A DNA stretch of 64,000 nucleotides from Riemerella columbina DSM 16469 (GCF_000374405.1 NZ_KB894218.1:86180-150179), one strand, 5' to 3'; counted from the first letter of the stretch, positions 8,159 to 16,757 are shown. Numbers and translations: made by a program. The notes: generated by a model from the letters alone, not told the origin.

Positions 8159-9056
8159 AATTGGCACACGAAATTCACCATTAGCCTTATGGCAAGCCGA
8201 AGCCGTAGCTAGTGCCCTTCAGCAGCAACAATACGAAACCGAAATAATTCCTATTGTATCTTCTGGAGATAAAAACCTTAGCCAACCGCTTTACGCCATG
8301 GGGATTACGGGTGTCTTTACTAAGGATTTGGATATCGCTTTATTAAATAATGAAATAGATATCGCCGTACATTCTTTAAAAGATGTTCCTACAAAATTGC
8401 CAGAAAACATAAGCCTTTTAGCATATCTGGAAAGAGATTACCCTCAAGATGTTTTGGTAAGAAATAGCCAATCTAAAGACAAACCATTAAAAGACTTAAA
8501 GGTTGCTACCAGTAGCCTAAGACGCCGTGCCTTTTGGTTAAAAGAATTTGAAAATACCGAATTTTCTGATATCAGAGGAAATGTACAAACCCGATTGCAA
8601 AAGTTAGAAAATGGTATAGCTGATGCTACACTATTTTCTTTAGCAGGAATTAAGCGTATGGACTTAGATATTGCTTATGAAATGCTTCCGTTTATGCTTT
8701 CCGCACCTTCACAAGGTGTGGTTGCCGTAGCGGGAAGGAGTGATGATGAACGCATTGGTCTGATTATGGACAAAATTAACCATAAAGCCACGCAAATTTG
8801 TGTAGAAATAGAACGACAGTTTTTGCAAACTTTAGAAGGAGGGTGTACTGCTCCAATTGGCGCTTATGCTCAGTTCGTTAGTGATAATCAAATTAGTTTT
8901 AGTGGGCGACTGACTTCATTAGATGGAAAAGAGAGTTTAGAAGTAGAAGAAACCTTTATATACAAGAACGGCGAAGATTATGGTGTTGCCTTTGCCCATC
9001 AGTTGCTCGATAATGGAGGGGCAGAACTTATGGAAAGTATAAAAGAACAACTCTAA
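8142..9056 (+). CDS. hemC: Hydroxymethylbilane synthase (porphobilinogen deaminase)
   Basis: 304 residues; joins four porphobilinogen molecules into hydroxymethylbilane. Family blocks: VRIGTRNSPLALWQAE, EIDIAVHSLKDVPTKLP (catalytic aspartate region), ATSSLRRRAFWLKEF, DIRGNVQTRLQKL, and LEGGCTAPIGAYA with the cysteine that carries the dipyrromethane cofactor. Starts inside hemA (17-nt overlap) and its stop overlaps the hemD start by one base, so translation is coupled. Confidence 0.97.
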   Translation: MKNIVRIGTRNSPLALWQAEAVASALQQQQYETEIIPIVSSGDKNLSQPLYAMGITGVFTKDLDIALLNNEIDIAVHSLKDVPTKLPENISLLAYLERDYPQDVLVRNSQSKDKPLKDLKVATSSLRRRAFWLKEFENTEFSDIRGNVQTRLQKLENGIADATLFSLAGIKRMDLDIAYEMLPFMLSAPSQGVVAVAGRSDDERIGLIMDKINHKATQICVEIERQFLQTLEGGCTAPIGAYAQFVSDNQISFSGRLTSLDGKESLEVEETFIYKNGEDYGVAFAHQLLDNGGAELMESIKEQL

Positions 9057-9730
9057 TGAATCCAGAGGTGCGTATTCTTTTTACCAAAATGGGAATTGAG
9101 CAAGAGGTTAAGACCGTATTACCTTCAACCCTGCTTTGCGATTTTCAGCCAATGATAAAGGTTAATATTCTTGCTATGCAACCGATTGATTTAAAGAATA
9201 GCCTATTGATTTTTACCAGTATTAATGGAGCAAAAGGTTTTATTCAAAATCACTTTAATGTTGGTGGCAATCCTATCCTTTGTGTAGGTTCTAAGACAGA
9301 ACAGTTGCTTTCTCAGAACGGATTTAAGGTAAACCATACCGCCAAAAATGCTGAAGCATTGGCTGAGTATATTATAAACAATCTATCTCAATCGGATAAT
9401 CTGATTCACTTTTGTGGTAATAAAGTCTTACCGACTTTGGAAGAAAAATTGTCGGCGAAAGGTTATCATTACCATAAGACTACAGTTTACGAAACAGAAT
9501 TGCTTAAACCTCAATTGACAAAAACTTATGATGCCATCGCATTTTTTAGTCCTAGTGGCGTAGAGAGTTTTATGGCGAATAATACTTTGGATAATGCCAG
9601 ATTGTTTGCTATTGGAACCACTACTGCAGCGGCTTTGAAACAATATACTGACCAGCCTATTATCACAAGTTCGCAACAGACTTTGGAATCTATGCTAATG
9701 GATATTCAAGACTATATCAATACAAACTAA
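9056..9730 (+). CDS. hemD: Uroporphyrinogen-III synthase
   Basis: 224 residues; cyclises hydroxymethylbilane with inversion of ring D. This family is poorly conserved; support comes from position in the hem operon, length, and typical segments [63 protein letters not shown] and [12 protein letters not shown]. Starts with ATG overlapping the hemC stop by one base. hemE follows after 20 nt. Confidence 0.9.
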   Translation: MNPEVRILFTKMGIEQEVKTVLPSTLLCDFQPMIKVNILAMQPIDLKNSLLIFTSINGAKGFIQNHFNVGGNPILCVGSKTEQLLSQNGFKVNHTAKNAEALAEYIINNLSQSDNLIHFCGNKVLPTLEEKLSAKGYHYHKTTVYETELLKPQLTKTYDAIAFFSPSGVESFMANNTLDNARLFAIGTTTAAALKQYTDQPIITSSQQTLESMLMDIQDYINTN

Positions 9731-9750
9731 CAAAAGAAAAACACAAGATT

Positions 9751-10776
9751 ATGATAAAGAATGATTTATACCTAAAAGCCTTAAGAGGGGAAACCGTAGA
9801 GCGTCCACCCGTATGGATGATGCGCCAAGCGGGGCGTTTTCTTCCTGAATTTAGAGCTTTAAGGGAACAATACGACTTTTTTACGCGTTGCCAAACGCCA
9901 GAATTAGCCTCAGATATTACTTTGATGCCGATTAAACGCTTTCCTTTAGATGCCGCAATTTTGTTTTCTGATATTTTGGTCTTACCACAAGCGATGGGTA
10001 TTAACTTTGAAATGAAAGAAGGCGTAGGACCTTGGCTGGAAACACCTATCCGTACTAAAGAACAAGTAGAAGCCATAGAAGTTCCCAATGTAGACGATAC
10101 TTTAGGTTATGTATTTGATGCCATAGAGTTGACCCTTCAAAAGTTAGATAATGAAATTCCTTTGATTGGTTTTGCGGGAAGTCCATGGACTATTTTCTGT
10201 TATTGTATTGAAGGTAAGGGTAGCAAGTCTTTTGATATGGCAAAATCATTTTGTTTCCAGCAAACAGAGGCTGCTCATCTATTGCTTCAAAAAATTACCG
10301 ATACTACCATTGCTTACCTTAAAAGAAAAGTGGAAAAAGGTGTTTCTGCAGTTCAAATATTTGATTCTTGGGGCGGTATGTTATCACCCGAAGATTATCA
10401 AGAGTTTTCTTGGCAGTACATTAAGCAAATTATAGATGCTATTAGCCCATTAACGCATGTGGTGGTTTTTGGTAAAGGCTGTTGGTTTGCTTTAGAAGAC
10501 ATGGCAAAAGCCCCTGTATCTGCGCTAGGGGTAGACTGGACGATAAAGCCTGAATTAGCCCGAAGCCTCACCAACAATGCGGTAACTTTACAAGGTAACT
10601 TTGACCCTGCTCGACTGCATTCTACCCCTGAAACCATAAAAAAAATGGTAGATACAATGATTAGAAGATTTGGGAAAGACCGCTATATCGTGAATTTAGG
10701 ACATGGTATTCTACCCAATATCCCCGTAGAAAACGCCGAAGCCTTTATTCGTGCGGTGGTAGAGTGGAAAGCGTAA
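9751..10776 (+). CDS. hemE: Uroporphyrinogen decarboxylase
   Basis: 341 residues; decarboxylates uroporphyrinogen III to coproporphyrinogen III. Diagnostic N-terminal motif [18 protein letters not shown], then [17 protein letters not shown] with the catalytic aspartate, [50 protein letters not shown] and [18 protein letters not shown]. Last gene of hemACDE, ending at a hairpin shared with the convergent gene at 10832. Confidence 0.97.
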   Translation: MIKNDLYLKALRGETVERPPVWMMRQAGRFLPEFRALREQYDFFTRCQTPELASDITLMPIKRFPLDAAILFSDILVLPQAMGINFEMKEGVGPWLETPIRTKEQVEAIEVPNVDDTLGYVFDAIELTLQKLDNEIPLIGFAGSPWTIFCYCIEGKGSKSFDMAKSFCFQQTEAAHLLLQKITDTTIAYLKRKVEKGVSAVQIFDSWGGMLSPEDYQEFSWQYIKQIIDAISPLTHVVVFGKGCWFALEDMAKAPVSALGVDWTIKPELARSLTNNAVTLQGNFDPARLHSTPETIKKMVDTMIRRFGKDRYIVNLGHGILPNIPVENAEAFIRAVVEWKA

Positions 10777-10800
10777 GTTTTATAATTTTTTATAATAAAA

Positions 10801-10822
10801 AAGCCCAGCCGAAACTGGGCTT
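10801..10822. terminator. Shared hairpin terminator T1 (hemE and first tandem gene)
   Basis: AAGCCCAG, loop CCGAAA, CTGGGCTT. It ends hemE on the plus strand and the gene at 10832-11266 on the minus strand. The same hairpin recurs at 11283, 11768 and 12245. Confidence 0.75.
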
Positions 10823-10831
10823 GCTACTATT

Positions 10832-11266
10832 TTAGTTTTTTCCAAAAACTTCAATATTATAGATAATTAAATTTCCTAAATTTTTTTCATCCTTCTTTGT
10901 CCATTCAAAACAATCTGGGTCTTCACTTACAATACACCGTTTTCCATGTAAATCCCAATTTTGATTAAATGTAACGCAAATTTGAGTAGGTCGATTATTT
11001 ATATCCTTACCTAAAGTTTTTCCAAACTCTTTTTCCTCAAGATACCTAAGGCAAATTCTATTAACTTCTAAAGAATTTTTATTGGGTATTGGTAAAACAG
11101 ACTTTATAGGAACTTTAATACTTGATAAGAGCTGATTTAAGGGTTTCCCTATAAAATCTTTCTTATTGACTTCTATTTTTCTTGTTTCAGAAGGTGTATT
11201 TATTTTCAATTGTTGTGCACAAGAAAAGTGCATCATTAAACCTAAAGTAAGAACTATATATTTCAT
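10832..11266 (-). CDS. Tandem paralogue 1, small exported lipoprotein-like protein
   Basis: 144 residues, no recognised domain. Signal MKYIVLTLGLMMHFSCAQ with a possible lipobox (HFSC, Cys16). Conserved with its two neighbours are DFIGKPLNQLL, IKVPIKSV, PNKN, an R-rich strand, FNQNWDLHGKRC, and a C-terminal half WTKKDEKNLGNLIIYNIEVFGKN. It is the most divergent of the three in the second half. It lies downstream of a JAMM-like lipoprotein and may be an accessory or immunity-type protein (inference). Confidence 0.75.
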   Translation of the reverse strand: MKYIVLTLGLMMHFSCAQQLKINTPSETRKIEVNKKDFIGKPLNQLLSSIKVPIKSVLPIPNKNSLEVNRICLRYLEEKEFGKTLGKDINNRPTQICVTFNQNWDLHGKRCIVSEDPDCFEWTKKDEKNLGNLIIYNIEVFGKN

Positions 11267-11282
11267 ATTATTTTTTTATTAA

Positions 11283-11304
11283 AAGCCCAGCCGAAACTGG
11301 GCTT
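11283..11304 (-). terminator. Hairpin terminator T2
   Basis: AAGCCCAG, loop CCGAAA, CTGGGCTT; identical to T1 and lying just after the stop of tandem gene 2. Confidence 0.7.
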
Positions 11305-11313
11305 GCTACTATT

Positions 11314-11751
11314 TTAGTTTTTTCCTAGTACTACTATATCATAAATAATTAAATCTCCTAAGTTTTTCTCATCTTCTGGTAACCATTCTGCACATTGGGG
11401 ATTTTCTTTAGGTCTACATAAATTACCTGATGTATTCCAATTTTGATTAAATTTAACAACTAATTGAGTGGGACCTTCTTCAATACTATTTTTAATCCAT
11501 ACTCTATGATATTCATCATAAGTGATGTATCTAAAAGTTAATGTATTAATTTCACTTCTATTTTTATTAGGTATGGCTTGTATTGATTTTATAGGTACTT
11601 TAATAGTAGCTAATAAGTAACTCAAAGGTTTTCCTATGAACTTATCTTTATTAATTTCAATTTTTTTAACATCAGATAATCTATCTATTGTGACTATTTG
11701 TGCATAGGAAAAGTTTATTATTAAACCTAAAATAAGAATTATATATTTCAT
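11314..11751 (-). CDS. Tandem paralogue 2, small exported protein
   Basis: 145 residues, same family as 10832-11266 and 11799-12233. Its signal peptide, MKYIILILGLIINFSYAQ, has tyrosine where the other two have cysteine, so it would be secreted by ordinary signal peptidase cleavage rather than lipidated. Its second half (CAEWLPEDEKNLGDLIIYDI) is almost identical to tandem gene 3. Unknown function. It ends at the repeated hairpin T2. Confidence 0.75.
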   Translation of the reverse strand: MKYIILILGLIINFSYAQIVTIDRLSDVKKIEINKDKFIGKPLSYLLATIKVPIKSIQAIPNKNRSEINTLTFRYITYDEYHRVWIKNSIEEGPTQLVVKFNQNWNTSGNLCRPKENPQCAEWLPEDEKNLGDLIIYDIVVLGKN

Positions 11752-11767
11752 ATTATTTTTTTATTAA

Positions 11768-11789
11768 AAGCCCAGCCTAAACTGGGCTT
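11768..11789 (-). terminator. Hairpin terminator T3
   Basis: AAGCCCAG, loop CCTAAA (one base different from T1), CTGGGCTT, after tandem gene 3. Confidence 0.7.
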
Positions 11790-11798
11790 AGTAGTGTT

Positions 11799-12233
11799 TT
11801 AGTTTTTTCCTAATACTGCTATATCATAAATGATTAAATCTCCCAGATTTTTCTCATCTTCAGGTAGCCATTCTGCACACTGGGGATTTTCTTTGGGCGA
11901 ACATAAGTTGCCTAACTTATCCCAATTTTGATTAAATTCTATTCTTAATTGAATTGGTCTATCATCTATTTTTTTATCCCATGTTTTACGGTATTCACTA
12001 TAAGTAGTATACCTAATGGTTAGACTATTGATTTCATTTTTATTTTTATTAGGGAAGGCTTGTATTGACTTAATAGGCACTTTAATAGTAGATAATAAAT
12101 ACTTTAAAGGTTTACCTATGAACTCTTTTTTGTTTAATTCTATTTTTTTAGCATCAGATAGTTTATTCATTGTAACTGATTGCGCACAAGAAAAGTGCAT
12201 CATTAAACCTAAAGTAAGAACTATATATTTCAT
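11799..12233 (-). CDS. Tandem paralogue 3, small exported lipoprotein-like protein
   Basis: 144 residues. The signal segment MKYIVLTLGLMMHFSCAQ is identical to tandem gene 1, while the second half (CAEWLPEDEKNLGDLIIYDIAVLGKN minus one residue change) matches tandem gene 2. This mosaic suggests gene conversion among the copies. Conserved core: KEFIGKPLKYLL, IKVPIKSIQAFPNKN, FNQNWDKLGN. Unknown function; part of accessory locus A. Confidence 0.75.
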   Translation of the reverse strand: MKYIVLTLGLMMHFSCAQSVTMNKLSDAKKIELNKKEFIGKPLKYLLSTIKVPIKSIQAFPNKNKNEINSLTIRYTTYSEYRKTWDKKIDDRPIQLRIEFNQNWDKLGNLCSPKENPQCAEWLPEDEKNLGDLIIYDIAVLGKN

Positions 12234-12244
12234 ATTATTTTTCT

Positions 12245-12266
12245 AAGCCCAGCCGAAACTGGGCTT
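12245..12266 (-). terminator. Hairpin terminator T4
   Basis: AAGCCCAG, loop CCGAAA, CTGGGCTT, immediately after the DUF6705-like gene. Fourth copy of the hairpin; spacings between copies are about 482, 485 and 477 bp. Confidence 0.7.
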
Positions 12267-12275
12267 AGTAGTATG

Positions 12276-12842
12276 TTATTGTCTAGTAAAAACAATATTC
12301 TCTCCTTCAGGTAAATAGATTTCCCCACTACATTTATTTTCATTTTCTTTTGTAACAAGAATAGCTTGCGGATAATAACTCCACAACAATTGATTATTAC
12401 CTTGTTTCTTTAAATATACAAAGCCATTTCCTAAACTACATTGTTTACCGTAATAAACACAAATTAGTCTGCCTGTATCTTCTTCTATTGTAAATCCAGA
12501 TATAAGAGATCTTTTATTTTCTATGGGATTATTTAAAGTGGTTTCTAATAAATTACCATTTTTATCTTTAATTTCATATTGAATTACTATCATATCTTGA
12601 TAGTAATTTTTACTTAAAAATTCAATAGGTGCTTTATATCGTTTGAATATTTTTATCATGATTAATTTATTCCCAATAGCTGTTTTCCATTTACCTATAT
12701 AGGGATTTAGTTCATTATTTATATCTTTAAAATACGAACCCTGTGGCTTATTAAGGGCAGAAGTATTTAGTGGATAAATATTCTGTGCTGTACAATTTGT
12801 ATGTAATAATAGTGCTATTATTAATAAAAATATTTTTTTCAT
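12276..12842 (-). CDS. DUF6705-like small lipoprotein
   Basis: 188 residues. Signal peptide MKKIFLLIIALLLHTNCTAQ with a lipobox-like TNC (Cys17). The mature start NIYPLNTSALNKPQGSYFKDINNELNPYIGKWK is, from memory, the hallmark of the DUF6705 family of Bacteroidota exported proteins (a lipocalin-like 'YIGTWK' strand). Located between the JAMM-like lipoprotein and the three tandem small genes; all are on the same strand. The name is from memory and unverified. Confidence 0.7.
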   Translation of the reverse strand: MKKIFLLIIALLLHTNCTAQNIYPLNTSALNKPQGSYFKDINNELNPYIGKWKTAIGNKLIMIKIFKRYKAPIEFLSKNYYQDMIVIQYEIKDKNGNLLETTLNNPIENKRSLISGFTIEEDTGRLICVYYGKQCSLGNGFVYLKKQGNNQLLWSYYPQAILVTKENENKCSGEIYLPEGENIVFTRQ

Positions 12843-12860
12843 TTTTAGTTATTTTTTAAT

Positions 12861-14237
12861 TTAACATGGGGTAACATTTATTGTGCCATTTTGGTTTTGG
12901 GATATTGTAGATACATTGTTATTCTTATCTATCCTCTGTAAGGTTACTTTATTTTCTAATCCCATTTTACTTAAAGTATTAAATAAAATTATTTCTAACC
13001 TTTGCTCTTTTGTTAATGATTTATCCACTATTAGCCTCTGATAGTCAGACCATTGTTCACTCTTGAGTTTTTCAAGCATTTCGGTAGAATAACTATCTAA
13101 AGCGGGAAGTTCATCATCTGTACCTGTAAAGCGTATTAAATAGTGGATGTTTCCTGGTGCTACTACTCCCATAAAGGCATCTTCTCTATTGCCTATCCCT
13201 CTATATCTAGCTATCTCTATAAGAGTGGCTACATCTGTGGCGGAAAATATATCAACACCGCTACCTGTATGGTTATGATATGCTCCTATAATTTCATTTG
13301 GCATGCCTATTTTTACACTATGGGCACTAGTTTCACCAGCAGGTTTTATAGAGCCTCCATCCTTAGGAAATAGCCATCCCTTTTCACCACCTACACCACT
13401 TTTGATATGCTCTTTTAGATTTTTAACAGCTTTTTGAGCTTCTGGATTACCTGTAATTTGAGTTTTAGCTTTTCCACATGGGTCTGTAGGAGGATTTATA
13501 GGATTTCTAGGCATGGAGCCTCCATAAAAAGGAGGGATACAGTCGACGTAAGTTCCACATTCTGGAAATCCACCGCCATAATCAGGAGGGAAAAATCCCA
13601 TAGGAGGAAATGGCTTAGAAGGCGGAGGTACAATAATGATTACCTCATCTATATCACATTCATCTCCTGGTTGTCCACATATTTTCATAGGGGTTAGGAA
13701 AAATTGATTTTTTTTGGAAAGGCTTTTGTAATGTTGATTATAAGCTTTCCGAAAAGCATCAATATTATCCATGTATAGCTTAGAATTGGAATCAAGTATA
13801 TAAATTCCAAACCTTGTTTCATTTTCAGTAAGAATCGCTACGGCTAAATCAACAACTTCTTTATTGACGATTTTTGGAAACAATATCCACTTGTTTCCAT
13901 TTTCGTGAGTTATAAGTTGAGACCGAATGTTAAAATCAATATACGATGTTTGAGCTAAAGTACCAGTATTCAATTCCGAAAGTGTTGTATTTTTTAATAA
14001 TTTATCAATAGGCTCTCTACCAGATATATTGGTCTGATAGAGGCTATCGTATCTCAGAGTTAAATACCTGAAACCTTCTGCATAATTAACTTCTTGGTTA
14101 TCGGTATTTTTAAAAAAGACTTTAAACTTCTTTGCCATTTCGTCTTTTTGCTGGGCTTGGTTTAGCATTTCATCGGCTCTACAACCTAGTAGTACTAATA
14201 GACAACCTAGGGATAACCATTTTAAAATTTTCTTTAT
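12861..14237 (-). CDS. Lipoprotein with Pro/Gly hinge and JAMM-like C-terminal domain; ATG start replaced by ATA
   Basis: The ATG-initiated frame begins at 14168 (435 residues), but the same frame continues upstream and encodes a perfect lipoprotein signal, KKILKWLSLGCLLVLLGC then RADE, directly before that ATG. The expected start codon at 14235-14237 is ATA, and no ATG, GTG or TTG lies between it and an in-frame TAA. Counting from 14168: N-terminal domain 1-165; Cys- and Pro-rich hinge 163-231 (IIIVPPPSKPFPPMGFFPP); C-terminal domain with H298-N-H300, S309 and D312, an HxH-x8-S-x2-D pattern like JAMM/MPN metalloproteases. Same plan as the lipoprotein at 43557-45437. Possibly translated weakly from ATA, or a damaged gene. 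Confidence 0.7.
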   Translation of the reverse strand: MKKILKWLSLGCLLVLLGCRADEMLNQAQQKDEMAKKFKVFFKNTDNQEVNYAEGFRYLTLRYDSLYQTNISGREPIDKLLKNTTLSELNTGTLAQTSYIDFNIRSQLITHENGNKWILFPKIVNKEVVDLAVAILTENETRFGIYILDSNSKLYMDNIDAFRKAYNQHYKSLSKKNQFFLTPMKICGQPGDECDIDEVIIIVPPPSKPFPPMGFFPPDYGGGFPECGTYVDCIPPFYGGSMPRNPINPPTDPCGKAKTQITGNPEAQKAVKNLKEHIKSGVGGEKGWLFPKDGGSIKPAGETSAHSVKIGMPNEIIGAYHNHTGSGVDIFSATDVATLIEIARYRGIGNREDAFMGVVAPGNIHYLIRFTGTDDELPALDSYSTEMLEKLKSEQWSDYQRLIVDKSLTKEQRLEIILFNTLSKMGLENKVTLQRIDKNNNVSTISQNQNGTINVTPC

Positions 14238-14305
14238 AAGCGTTTTAGTTTTATTAAATTGTAATTAAATCATCTCCCTTCGGATAGAGATGGAGTTTTT
14301 ATTTT

Positions 14306-14525
14306 CTATTTAACAAGCAGTAACCCCTTTATTAGTGTCACCTTACCCCTTTGTAAGGGGCTGATGCCCCCTCGTTTAGTGGGTAGTAATCCGTTCCGAA
14401 GGGGTAGTTGCCCCCTAATGAAGCCCTTACTAATCCCTTCGCTACGGGTCGATACCCCCTTTAGAAGGGCTTATTAACCCCTTCGGAAGGGGTTGGTGGG
14501 GTGTTTAGAACAGGGTTGTTACCCC
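14306..14525. repeat. Array of about ten degenerate 22-bp tandem repeats (locus A)
   Basis: Read on the minus strand, units such as GGGGTTAATAAGCCC/TTCTAAA, GGGGGTATCGACCCG/TAGCGAA and GGGGGCAACTACCCC/TTCGGAA follow each other at 22-bp spacing. Consensus: GGGG, two bases, A, four bases, CCCCTT, three bases, AA. G- and C-runs let each unit form a small hairpin. It fills the gap between the 163-residue gene and the lipoprotein gene. There are no spacers, so it is not a CRISPR. GC content is far above the surroundings. Confidence 0.8.
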
Positions 14526-14529
14526 TTAG

Positions 14530-15021
14530 TTACTGGTTGTCTGGTGCTGGAGGTGTGGTTCTTTTAGCTCTACTACCAGGGTATTGCTGTTTTAGGTCGG
14601 CATAGATGGTATTAGAGCCAGGGTCGTTGTTATTAGCTGCTACTTTTATAGCACGGTAGAACATTAGGGCGGTACCGTCTAAATCATAACCTAGAAGCAG
14701 GTTGGTGTCCTTCATTTGTTGGAGTTGCTGGTCTAAAAGGCTAATGAGTTCATTAAGTTGCTTGTGAGCGGTATAGTCTTTATCAAACTCAGTTTTATCC
14801 ACATAACTTGGGATTTTAGTAGGGTTGGCGTCCATTTGTATTTTCACACGGTCTATCCAAACTTCCTTTTCGTACTTCACTCTCCCGAAACCTTTTCGTT
14901 CGGTGGGTGTTAAGCTTTTTACTTTTCCATTGAGGATACCTGCAATAGTATTGATTGCAGTTTTCATTTGTTGAACTTCTTCTGTGCTGAAATTGACAGA
15001 AATCATGTTTTCATTTGCCAT
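14530..15021 (-). CDS. Conserved helical protein of accessory locus A (paralogue of 42730-43230)
   Basis: 163 residues, no signal peptide, predicted mostly helical. Shared with the paralogue at 42730: LTPTER/LSPEER near residue 40, an R/K-rich segment, ANPTKIPSYVDKTEFDKDY (paralogue PATVPPTIDKTEFDKDY), LLGYDLDGTALMFYRAIKVAA and IYADLKQQY. I recognise it as a common Bacteroidota hypothetical family without known function. Probably cytoplasmic. It lies upstream of a 22-bp repeat array and a modular lipoprotein in both loci, which suggests a functional or recombinational link. Confidence 0.8.
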   Translation of the reverse strand: MANENMISVNFSTEEVQQMKTAINTIAGILNGKVKSLTPTERKGFGRVKYEKEVWIDRVKIQMDANPTKIPSYVDKTEFDKDYTAHKQLNELISLLDQQLQQMKDTNLLLGYDLDGTALMFYRAIKVAANNNDPGSNTIYADLKQQYPGSRAKRTTPPAPDNQ

Positions 15022-15239
15022 TGTTTTACTTTTTAAAAAATTAGAATTATGTTAATTGGTCTGTATTGATGAGGGTTTGTTAATGTTTTAGGGGATTAAC
15101 TAACATACATTTTACAGACGGTTTGAAATTATAAATAATTTATAATATGGGCAATAGCTAAATGAAAAAAAATAATAGATAGAGGAATAGTCCTCTTTTG
15201 ATAATGGAAATTATTTGTTATCAGTTGATGATGAGGGGA

Positions 15240-16757
15240 CTATTGTTGATTCATCTCCAACAGCGGGTCTAGAAACTCGCGGTTGTTGCTTAGTCTAGGG
15301 ACTTTATTTTGCCCACCGAGTTTTCCTCTGGTTGCCATCCATCGGTAGAAGAGCTGAGGTTGGGCTTGGTGGACTACGGGTGTTTTTAGCGTCATATCAT
15401 TGTAGCGTTTGGCTTCGTAGTCGGAGTTGATGCTTTTAAGATGGTCATCAAAAATACGGATAAAAGTTTCCATATCATGGGGCGTTTGGTTAAACTCAAT
15501 GAGCCACTCGTGGGCACCGCTTTCGTTACCTGTCATGTAGATAGGGGCGGCGGTGTAGTCGGCGATTTTGGCGTGGGTAGCCATGCAGGCTTTTTCAAGT
15601 GCCGCTTCAGCATTGTCAATCATCAGTTCTTCGCCAAAGGAATTGATATAATGTTTCGTACGCCCAGATATTTTGATGCGGAACGGATCTTTACTTGTAA
15701 ATCTTACAGTGTCGCCAATTAAATAGCGCCATAGTCCGCCATTGGTAGTAATGACTACCGCATAGTTTTTACCAATTTCTACTTCTTCTAGCGGGATTGC
15801 ATTCATTTTATTTTCGTTAAAATCCTCCATAGAAATAAATTCATAGAAAATACCATAATCAAGCATCAGTAGCATTTCATCACTATCCGAACGATCTTGG
15901 ATACCGAAAAAGCCTTCCGAAGCATTATAAATTTCATAATAGTTAATGTTTTTTCCGATGAGGTTTTGGTATTGCTCACGATAAGGTTTAAAGCTAATAC
16001 CGCCATGGAAAAAGACTTCTAAATTAGGCCAAAGTTCCGAAATGCAGGCGTGTCCCGTGTCTTTTAAGATTCTTTGTAGAAGTACCATCATCCAACTTGG
16101 GACACCCGTTAAACTACTGACATCTTCTTGGGTAACTTCTGCTACAATGGCCTTAAGTTTTGTTTCCCATTCGGACATCAGTGAGGTTTTTTTACTCGGT
16201 GTAGTGGTGATTTCAACCCAAAAAGGGAGGTTTTCAATCAAAATCGCAGAAAGGTCGCCAAACTTAGTGTTGAAATCTTCATAGAGTTCGGAACTGCCCC
16301 CCAGTCTAAGGTTTTTATATTGAAATAAAGAGTTGTCTGGGTGATTATTGGTGTAGATAGACACTAAATCTTTACCTGCTTTATAATGGCAGTCCTCTAA
16401 ACTTTCGTCAGAGATGGGGATAAATTTGCTTTTAGCATTGGTCGTTCCAGAGGATTTGGCAAATTTTCGAATTGCCCCTCGCCAGATGATATCTTTTTCG
16501 CCGCGTCTGGCGCGTTCAATATAAGGTTCAAAATCTTCATAGGTAACGATAGGGACTTGATTGCAAAAATCCCGATAGTTGGAAATGTCTTTAAACCCGT
16601 ACTGCTTACCATATAAAGTATGTTCGGAAGCGTACAATTGAGAAAATAAAATACCTTTCTGGGTTTCGATGGGATGTTTGATGAAATTCTGAATTTGGTC
16701 TATCCGCTGACGAATAAACCAATTAACCACTGTATTGAAAAGCATTTTTGTTGCCAT
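15240..16757 (-). CDS. GH3 auxin-responsive promoter family protein
   Basis: 505 residues, typical for bacterial members of the GH3 acyl-adenylase family (plant GH3 enzymes join amino acids to hormones; the bacterial substrate is unknown). Marks: RKFAKSSGTTNAKSKFIPIS (ATP-binding SSGTT motif), EVFFHGGISFKPYREQY, YNASEGFFGIQ (adenine-binding segment), LLMLDYGIFYEFI, YAVVITTNGGLWRYLIGDTVRF, and ISGRTKHYINSFGEELM. Cytoplasmic. It stands alone between locus A and uvrC, with its own start on the minus strand divergent from uvrC. Confidence 0.9.
   Translation of the reverse strand: MATKMLFNTVVNWFIRQRIDQIQNFIKHPIETQKGILFSQLYASEHTLYGKQYGFKDISNYRDFCNQVPIVTYEDFEPYIERARRGEKDIIWRGAIRKFAKSSGTTNAKSKFIPISDESLEDCHYKAGKDLVSIYTNNHPDNSLFQYKNLRLGGSSELYEDFNTKFGDLSAILIENLPFWVEITTTPSKKTSLMSEWETKLKAIVAEVTQEDVSSLTGVPSWMMVLLQRILKDTGHACISELWPNLEVFFHGGISFKPYREQYQNLIGKNINYYEIYNASEGFFGIQDRSDSDEMLLMLDYGIFYEFISMEDFNENKMNAIPLEEVEIGKNYAVVITTNGGLWRYLIGDTVRFTSKDPFRIKISGRTKHYINSFGEELMIDNAEAALEKACMATHAKIADYTAAPIYMTGNESGAHEWLIEFNQTPHDMETFIRIFDDHLKSINSDYEAKRYNDMTLKTPVVHQAQPQLFYRWMATRGKLGGQNKVPRLSNNREFLDPLLEMNQQ

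Noticed and set aside
14306..14525. Possible CRISPR array (short tandem units, palindromic)
   Set aside because: Units follow each other directly at 22 bp without unique spacers, repeats are degenerate and there are no cas genes.
15170..15200. Hairpin AGAGGA-4 nt-TCCTCT downstream of the GH3-like gene
   Set aside because: Short stem and T run not adjacent; too weak to call a terminator with confidence.
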